Assembly: GCA_003484585.1 (NCBI GenBank)
Contig: DNBZ01000081.1
Location: 1-11,266 of the forward strand
DNA: 11,266 bases
Direction: 5' to 3'
DNA from: Bacteroidota bacterium
GTDB taxonomy: Bacteria; Bacteroidota; Bacteroidia; NS11-12g; UBA9320
How positions within the stretch are numbered: the stretch's first letter is position 1; the number at the start of each line of letters is the position of its first letter. The translations under genes and the position numbers were made by a program. Of this stretch, positions 7,254-11,266 are shown in pieces. The notes under the pieces are model-generated. The model searched no databases. It worked only from the letters and a program-made list of their open reading frames with translations, and was not told the origin of the DNA.

Positions 7254-8321
7254 TTATATAAGTTTAATGTTTAATTCTACTTTAAATTCGGGACCATCTT
7301 TGGTCACTTCTAGTTTATGTTTTTGGGGGTATAAGAGGTTCAGTCTTTTCTTTACATTGATAAGGCCTATACCTCCCTGGTAACCTTTCGCTTGTGAAAC
7401 TTCACTACCGTTTATCGGTTTACTATTGGCTATACTAAAGAAGAGTTCTTCTTTTTCGGCTCTTACATTCAGATGTACATAGCCCTTGTCTTTATCTTTT
7501 CCTAGTCCGTGCTTAAAACTATTCTCTACAAAAGGTATAAGTAGCATGGGAGCTATCTCTTTAGACTCGGTATCGCCCTCTATGTTTATCTCCAGATTCA
7601 TTCTACTTCCGTGCCTTACTTTCTCTAGCTCTAAGTAACTTTTTACATACTTAAGCTCTTGAGCTAGACTTACTTTTTTCTCGCTACCGTCATACAGCAG
7701 GTATCGCAATATATCACTCAGTTTTAGAATAAGATCTGGAGTCAAATCTGATTTCTGTAGCGATAGAGAATAGATACTATTAAGACTATTGAATAAGAAG
7801 TGTGGGTTGATTTGAGATTTGAGATATTTAAGCTCTGTCTCCGTATTTATCTTGGCTAACTCCTTGGCTAGTCGCTCATTTTCGTACCAATGCTTTACCA
7901 GTTTCAGACTCATAGTAATAGCCGTAGTATACGTAATGGCCATAGCAGTAGAGAGTAAAAACCGAGGTGATAGCAGACCACTTTTTCTATCTGGGTCTAT
8001 AGTATCTAGTATAGAAAACACCCCTACATCTATAATCGTAGCTAGAGTGATACTGAGCACTACGGCTACGAGATACTTAACGTATGCCCTCTTTTGTAAG
8101 AATAGCGGAAACAAGAAGTAAATATTGAAATAGCTGACCAATGCGTGTATGGCAACTATTACTGTAGAGTTTATAAAAAAATCTGACCGGGTGACTCCTG
8201 GGCTCAATACAAAAACCCAAAAAAGAAAGTAGATGAACCACAAAAACATGTGGTGCAAGTTGTACTTGGTAAACTGCTTATACAGTTTAGAATTTATAAT
8301 AGAATGTGCATTCTCATCCAT
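7254..8321 (-). CDS. LytS-type (His_kinase family) sensor histidine kinase
   Basis: This 355-residue inner-membrane kinase has four predicted transmembrane segments (about 25-42, 48-75, 80-105 and 120-142) with very short loops and no extracytoplasmic sensor domain, so it probably senses something in or at the membrane. A helical linker (145-165) leads to the phospho-acceptor motif LKSQINPHFLFNSLNSI, with H174. The ATPase domain shows the N box LLIPFVENSFKHG (N267) and G box QGGIGLINVKKRL (about 315-327). This architecture is the standard Bacteroidota partner for LytTR regulators, one of which follows after 6 bp. The ATG at 8321 is preceded at only 9 bp by a perfect TAnnTTTG box, so the mRNA may be nearly leaderless. 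If that box is not used, Met25 is an alternative but would start right at the first membrane segment. Confidence 0.94.
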   Translation of the reverse strand: MDENAHSIINSKLYKQFTKYNLHHMFLWFIYFLFWVFVLSPGVTRSDFFINSTVIVAIHALVSYFNIYFLFPLFLQKRAYVKYLVAVVLSITLATIIDVGVFSILDTIDPDRKSGLLSPRFLLSTAMAITYTTAITMSLKLVKHWYENERLAKELAKINTETELKYLKSQINPHFLFNSLNSIYSLSLQKSDLTPDLILKLSDILRYLLYDGSEKKVSLAQELKYVKSYLELEKVRHGSRMNLEINIEGDTESKEIAPMLLIPFVENSFKHGLGKDKDKGYVHLNVRAEKEELFFSIANSKPINGSEVSQAKGYQGGIGLINVKKRLNLLYPQKHKLEVTKDGPEFKVELNIKLI

Positions 8322-8330
8322 TTCCTATAC

Positions 8331-8338
8331 CAAAGTTA
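8331..8338 (-). promoter_or_regulatory. -7 promoter box of the kinase-regulator-mazG operon
   Basis: The minus strand reads TAACTTTG, a perfect TAnnTTTG, 9 bp before the kinase ATG and inside the 79-bp gap after the small membrane-protein gene. No -33 TTG sits at normal spacing; the nearest candidate (CAA at 8365-8367 on the plus strand) is about 26 bp away. If real, the leader would be only a few nucleotides long. Confidence 0.45.
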
Positions 8339-8400
8339 ACGCAAGAATAGAAGATGTAGTGCCGCAATGGCTCAATGTGGAATAAATCTCTACGAACAAT

Positions 8401-8619
8401 CTACCTTTTAAAGTAGCGTAGCAAGGTGTAGCTCCAGTCTAGCATATTCACCCCAGACTTAAAGTACGTATTGTTATCATTATTAGAAGCTATAATCTCT
8501 ATGGTCTGTGATTTGTGTTTAATCCCAGAAGAGACTACAGTAAATGCAACTACATTGAGTAATACCAAAACAAGTATTACTAGGTTAGATTTTTTTATGG
8601 ATTTGAGTTTTTTGATCAT
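8401..8619 (-). CDS. Small single-pass membrane protein of unknown function
   Basis: I do not recognise this 72-residue protein. It has a strongly basic N-terminus (MIKKLKSIKKS), one hydrophobic helix at about residues 12-30 (NLVILVLVLLNVVAFTVVS) and a polar Asn-rich tail of about 40 residues ending YFKR; by the positive-inside rule the tail should face the periplasm. I chose the ATG at 8619: the frame continues upstream to a GTG at 8664, but the extra 15 residues look non-coding and the ATG gives a standard membrane-anchor start. It lies 79 bp upstream of the kinase gene on the same strand and could share its transcript, although the kinase has its own promoter-like box. A weak -7-like sequence (TATATTCG, 8654-8661) lies 34 bp before the ATG. 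Neighbourhood with a sensor lacking a periplasmic domain is suggestive only. Confidence 0.6.
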   Translation of the reverse strand: MIKKLKSIKKSNLVILVLVLLNVVAFTVVSSGIKHKSQTIEIIASNNDNNTYFKSGVNMLDWSYTLLRYFKR

Positions 8620-8746
8620 AAAATTGGCTGATTGAAACCGTTTTATAATACTACGAATATACACAGAAAAAGTTTCACCCCTAAAAACAGTAATCTAAGA
8701 TACATCTAAGACCTACATACAAATAGGAGAACATCACAAATAATTT

Positions 8747-8754
8747 TACCTTTG
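8747..8754 (+). promoter_or_regulatory. -7 promoter box of the nqrM-like gene
   Basis: TACCTTTG matches TAnnTTTG exactly and lies 18 bp before the ATG at 8773. A TTG at the -33 position is not visible. The box overlaps an in-frame TTG at 8752, which argues that this TTG is promoter and not start codon. Confidence 0.6.
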
Positions 8755-8772
8755 TATCTAAATATAAAAGAC

Positions 8773-8976
8773 ATGCAGTTTCTCGTAGTTATTGGAATGA
8801 TAGTAGCCGTTTTAGGTGTTGCCTTACTGGGCATGGCTATACGCCTAGTACTGGTAAAAGATGGTGAAGTACGTGGTGGATGTGCTGGCAAAAACCCAAT
8901 GATGCAAGAAGAAGGTGTAGCCTGCACTATGTGCGGTGCTGCTCCTACTGAGGAGTGCAAGAGTGAAGAGGCTTAA
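8773..8976 (+). CDS. nqrM: NqrM-like four-cysteine membrane protein (putative Na+-NQR maturation factor)
   Basis: The 67-residue protein has an N-terminal membrane helix (about 3-27, FLVVIGMIVAVLGVALLGMAI), then a short loop RGGCAGKNP and a soluble tail with exactly four cysteines, C37, C51, C54 and C62, in the form C-x13-CxxC-x7-C. NqrM (DUF539) proteins are of this size and have the same plan: one helix ending in a GMAIG-like segment, a Gly-Cys-(Gly/Ala)-Gly turn and three further Cys. They are needed, with ApbE, to assemble the Na+-translocating NADH:quinone reductase, probably by delivering iron for its intramembrane iron site. An apbE gene lies about 2 kb away. The cysteine spacing and Ala-Gly for Gly-Gly differ somewhat from proteobacterial NqrM, so this is a homology inference from pattern. 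The ATG is chosen because the upstream TTG overlaps the -7 box. Confidence 0.68.
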   Translation: MQFLVVIGMIVAVLGVALLGMAIRLVLVKDGEVRGGCAGKNPMMQEEGVACTMCGAAPTEECKSEEA

Positions 8977-8979
8977 TAT

Positions 8980-9525
8980 CTACAACCTAAATCTATATTG
9001 CAAGCCTAGATAAGGATACGAAACATCGAGTAAAGGAACATCACACGCATAACTAAGCGGTGAATTTTCTAATTCTTCTACCTGATCAAAACCTTGTGCA
9101 AAGCTTATACGCACAAACGGCTGAATGGATAATCTATCGTTTAAAAATTTCCGTTTGAGCTGATAGTGCAATCCAATGCCTTCTTCCAGTACGAATTTTC
9201 CGTGACACAAAACTACCATTGATCCAATATCTTTAGATCCAGTTTGAAAATTCCCAAATCTACCCTGGACAGTTGCATCTATGCCCAATCCACTGGCCAA
9301 TGTGTATCCCAACTGGTATCCTACTCCTATGTTTCGCTGATTGGAGGCTGCTTTATCGTAGCTTAGGTACAACGAGTGGGTGTAGGTATTTACCTTATAG
9401 GAAACACCAAATACTTGGTGCATAGTCGTATATAAGTATTTTGATTCGCCAAAGAGTTCAAAGGAGCTTTGAGCACCAGAAACTCCTGCAAGCATTAGGG
9501 CAAAAAGTACTAGACGATATCTCAT
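8980..9525 (-). CDS. Exported beta-rich protein, possible small outer-membrane barrel
   Basis: I cannot name the family. The 181-residue product starts with a Sec signal peptide (MRYRLVLFALMLAGVSGA, cleavage about 18/19 before Gln). The mature part is made of alternating strands rich in Tyr, Phe and Gly (for example HSLYLSYDKA, NIGVGYQLGYTLASGLGIDA, GIGLHYQLKRKF, LSIQPFVRISFAQGF) and ends in PYLGLQYRFRL, which resembles a final outer-membrane strand although it ends in Leu where Phe is usual. About eight strands would fit, so a small outer-membrane barrel is a reasonable guess. It follows pepT by 45 bp on the same strand with no promoter box between, so it is probably co-transcribed. Its TAG lies only 3 bp from the stop of the convergent nqrM-like gene, with no terminator between them. 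Confidence 0.8.
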   Translation of the reverse strand: MRYRLVLFALMLAGVSGAQSSFELFGESKYLYTTMHQVFGVSYKVNTYTHSLYLSYDKAASNQRNIGVGYQLGYTLASGLGIDATVQGRFGNFQTGSKDIGSMVVLCHGKFVLEEGIGLHYQLKRKFLNDRLSIQPFVRISFAQGFDQVEELENSPLSYACDVPLLDVSYPYLGLQYRFRL

Positions 9526-9570
9526 TTACGCTTAACGTGTAAAAATAGGTGATAGTATTAATTTAATTTA

Positions 9571-10818
9571 CTACCCCTTCTCCTCATATACCTGCACTAT
9601 CTCTATACACGTATTGATGGCGGCTTCCATATCTTGTACACTTACATACTCGTGCTTACTATGAATGGCCATTTCTCCTGTAAATAGGTTGGGACAAGGC
9701 AATCCTATAAATGAGAGTCTAGAACCATCTGTACCTCCTCGTACTAAATCCTGCTTTGGTGTTAAGCCCACTCTTTTCATAGCTTCTACAGCATTAGCTT
9801 CTATATGAGGATACTTAGCTAGCATCTCACGCATATTTCTATACTGTTCTCTTACAGATGTCTCGTATCGAGCTCCTGGGAACTTGGCTATTGTAGCTTC
9901 TGCTAGGTCTATTAATACCTGCTGATGTTTTGCTAAATTGGATGTAGTAAAATCTCTGACGATAAACTCTACACTGGAAGACTCCAACTGGCCTCTCAGA
10001 TTATACGGATGTACAAATCCTTCTGCTCCACTGGTAGTCTCTGGAGAAAAACCTGAAGGCGGCAGATTGTCTAAAAAATCACTAATCACCTTTACAGAGT
10101 TCACCATCTTACCTTTTGCATAGCCTGGGTGTGCACTTATGCCATGAAAAGTAACCGTCATAGCATCAGCAGAGAATGTATCCCCTTCTAGTGAACCCCT
10201 AGGGCCACCATCTAATGTATAACCTACATCGGCATTCAGCTTTTTCATATCCAGCTTATCTACTCCACGTCCTACTTCCTCATCAGGAGTAAAGAGTATG
10301 CGAATATCCCCGTGTTGTATATTTGGCTTGCTCAGTAGCTCTGCCGCTAGTTGCATTATTATAGCAACACCTGCTTTATCATCTGCCCCTAGCAAGGTAG
10401 TACCACTTGCCGTTATTATATCGTCTCCTATTCTCTCTGCGAGATACTTATGCTGCTTCGTAGTGATTACTTGACTGCTATCATCTGGCAAGATGATGTC
10501 TTGTCCTTGGTAGTTAGTATGTAGTATAGGTTTCACATTAGTACCGCTACAGTCTGGTGCAGTATCTACATGCGAGCAGAAACAGATAGTTTCTAATCCC
10601 TCTTTAGAAGATGTAGCTGGGATGGTACCAAAAACATAACCCCACTCATCCATATATGCATCAGACACTCCTGTAGCCAATAGCTCTTCTACCAATACTT
10701 TGCTCAAGTCCTTTTGTTTTTCGGTACTTGGAAAAGTTTCGCTATACGGATCGCTTTGCGTGTCTATTTGCACATATCGCATAAAACGCTCTGCTACTTT
10801 TTGGGCTTTATCTGTCAT
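9571..10818 (-). CDS. pepT: Peptidase T (tripeptide aminopeptidase)
   Basis: PepT is a cytoplasmic dizinc M20-family peptidase that removes the N-terminal residue from tripeptides. All expected metal and catalytic residues are visible in the 415 residues: H83 and D85 in CSHVDTAPD, D146 in LLGADDKAG, the general base E180 with ligand E181 in TPDEEVGRG, D203 in TLDGGPRG and H386 in AIHSKHEYV. The lid/dimerisation domain (about 215-330) starts with FHGISAHPGYAKGKMVNS. The N-terminal QIDTQSD and the RGGTDGSRLSFIGLPCPNLFTG stretch are diagnostic for PepT over other M20 members. Length is normal (about 410). It lies 121 bp downstream of apbE, with hairpins and a weak -7-like sequence in the gap, so it may have its own promoter; the small exported-protein gene follows 45 bp later. 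Confidence 0.97.
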   Translation of the reverse strand: MTDKAQKVAERFMRYVQIDTQSDPYSETFPSTEKQKDLSKVLVEELLATGVSDAYMDEWGYVFGTIPATSSKEGLETICFCSHVDTAPDCSGTNVKPILHTNYQGQDIILPDDSSQVITTKQHKYLAERIGDDIITASGTTLLGADDKAGVAIIMQLAAELLSKPNIQHGDIRILFTPDEEVGRGVDKLDMKKLNADVGYTLDGGPRGSLEGDTFSADAMTVTFHGISAHPGYAKGKMVNSVKVISDFLDNLPPSGFSPETTSGAEGFVHPYNLRGQLESSSVEFIVRDFTTSNLAKHQQVLIDLAEATIAKFPGARYETSVREQYRNMREMLAKYPHIEANAVEAMKRVGLTPKQDLVRGGTDGSRLSFIGLPCPNLFTGEMAIHSKHEYVSVQDMEAAINTCIEIVQVYEEKG

Positions 10819-10856
10819 ATCTATTATTCTGTTTTATTTTTATTAAAAGAGTGAAA

Positions 10857-10864
10857 CAAAGTAA
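10857..10864 (-). promoter_or_regulatory. Weak -7-like box before pepT
   Basis: The minus strand reads TTACTTTG, one base off TAnnTTTG, 38 bp before the pepT ATG. No -33 TTG is evident. It is the best candidate in the 121-bp gap but is not strong. Confidence 0.3.
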
Positions 10865-10883
10865 AGGAATTAAAATGTTAGTT

Positions 10884-10934
10884 GGGAGAATGCTCCCGAT
10901 TAATCAACCGAAAATCTACTCGTCTGGAACGAGT
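10884..10934 (-). terminator. Two hairpins after apbE, possible weak terminator
   Basis: Right after the apbE stop, the minus strand carries a perfect 6-bp stem ACTCGT/ACGAGT with a 5-base loop (10918-10934), then a 5-bp stem GGGAG/CTCCC with a 4-base loop (10884-10897). Each is followed by only a short T-rich stretch (AGATTTT after the first, AACATTTTAATT after the second). The pair may end or attenuate apbE transcription ahead of pepT, but neither has a canonical U tract. Confidence 0.35.
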
Positions 10935-10939
10935 CTGCT

Positions 10940-11266
10940 TTACTCCACAAAAACTCCTTTAAGCTCACCTTCTTCTTCGTAAATGAAATAGGCAGAAAGG
11001 CTTTTATTCCCTTCTATCCACTTTGTTGCTTTGTCTAGTCCTACCACCATACAAGCTGTAGCATATGCATCTGCCACAGCACAGTAGTCATGCAATATAG
11101 TTGCACTTTTCAGGTTACTGATTACTGGCTGGCCTGTTCGCGGGTCTAAGGTGTGGCCAACTAATCTGCCGCCTACCGTATAGTAATTTTGGTAGTTCCC
11201 ACTAGTAGCCATTGCTACATCTTCCAGTTCTAAAACTTTAAAAAAGTCAGTAGGCCCAGCACCTAC
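10940..11266 (-). CDS. apbE: FAD:protein FMN transferase ApbE, C-terminal part (5' end outside window)
   Basis: ApbE covalently attaches FMN from FAD to Thr residues of exported or membrane proteins, classically NqrB, NqrC and RnfG, acting on the periplasmic side. The 108 visible residues form the C-terminal third: the ATSGNYQNYY strand, GHTLDPRTGQPV (the family's His-x-x-(D)PxTG motif, here with Thr between His and Leu-Asp-Pro), a SATILHDYCAVADAYATACMVVG helix with the Mg2+/FAD-site Asp-Ala-x-Ala-Thr motif, and a final EEEGELKGVFVE. The frame is open to the right edge, so the Met at 11212, inside the conserved AMATSG, is internal and not a start. In bacteria with Na+-NQR, apbE commonly sits beside nqrF; the nqrM-like gene 2 kb away supports this context, but no nqr gene is in view. 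Confidence 0.93.
   Translation of the reverse strand, partial: VGAGPTDFFKVLELEDVAMATSGNYQNYYTVGGRLVGHTLDPRTGQPVISNLKSATILHDYCAVADAYATACMVVGLDKATKWIEGNKSLSAYFIYEEEGELKGVFVE

Noticed and set aside
8362..8380. Imperfect inverted repeat CCGCAATG-gct-CAATGTGG upstream of the kinase gene as operator or terminator.
   Set aside because: It has mismatches, only about five continuous pairs and no T tract; it is too weak to support.
8752..8772. TTG at 8752 as start of the nqrM-like gene.
   Set aside because: It is part of the TACCTTTG -7 box, and the ATG at 8773 directly precedes the membrane helix.
8706..8960. An 84-codon minus-strand frame opposite the nqrM-like gene.
   Set aside because: It is a low-complexity Pro/Ser/Thr product antisense to a gene with a clear membrane helix, a cysteine pattern and a -7 box.
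11210..11212. ATG at 11212 as start of a short ApbE-like protein.
   Set aside because: The frame stays open to 11266 and the residues before it (DVAMATSGNY) continue the ApbE family match.

Overview
The window is AT-rich and reads as a chromosomal segment of a member of the Bacteroidota, most likely a flavobacterium-like (Flavobacteriia) lineage. Supporting signs are two proteins with type IX secretion (T9SS) C-terminal sorting domains, a T9SS plug (DUF5103) protein, a LytS/LytTR pair, a Bacteroidota-type long QueA paralogue, intergenic TAnnTTTG -7 boxes and the near absence of Shine-Dalgarno sequences. There is no IS element, phage gene, CRISPR array, tRNA or rRNA in it, and no stretch above 300 bases without a gene.

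Layout, left to right. (1) 1-2048, plus strand: the 3' part of a secreted protein with two tandem carbohydrate-binding-like beta-sandwich units and a T9SS sorting domain, a strong terminator, then a second, smaller secreted beta-sandwich protein with its own T9SS sorting domain. Both look like surface or secreted glycan-binding proteins. (2) 2105-5693, minus strand: a T9SS plug-family protein, dprA and a queA-like gene, the last two abutting with no spacer. A bidirectional hairpin terminator separates this block from block 1. (3) 5781-8321, minus strand: a LytS-type sensor histidine kinase, its LytTR response regulator and mazG, with 6 bp and 0 bp gaps, so almost certainly one operon. A small single-pass membrane protein of unknown function lies just upstream. 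(4) 8773-8976, plus strand: a 67-residue membrane-anchored four-cysteine protein resembling NqrM. (5) 8980-11266, minus strand: the 3' end of apbE (FMN transferase), pepT (tripeptidase) and a small exported beta-rich protein.

Functional links. The T9SS cargo genes and the plug protein concern the same export route, although they lie in different, convergent transcription units. The NqrM-like protein and ApbE are both maturation factors of the Na+-translocating NADH:quinone reductase, which suggests that nqr genes lie just beyond the right edge; this is an inference, since none is visible. The kinase-regulator-MazG cluster joins signal transduction to nucleotide-pool cleaning and is the least expected grouping. 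The rest is housekeeping: tRNA modification, DNA processing and peptide degradation. I see no clearly new defence or mobile system. The most useful open questions are the unnamed small proteins, the QueA motif change and the terminator-controlled cargo pair.
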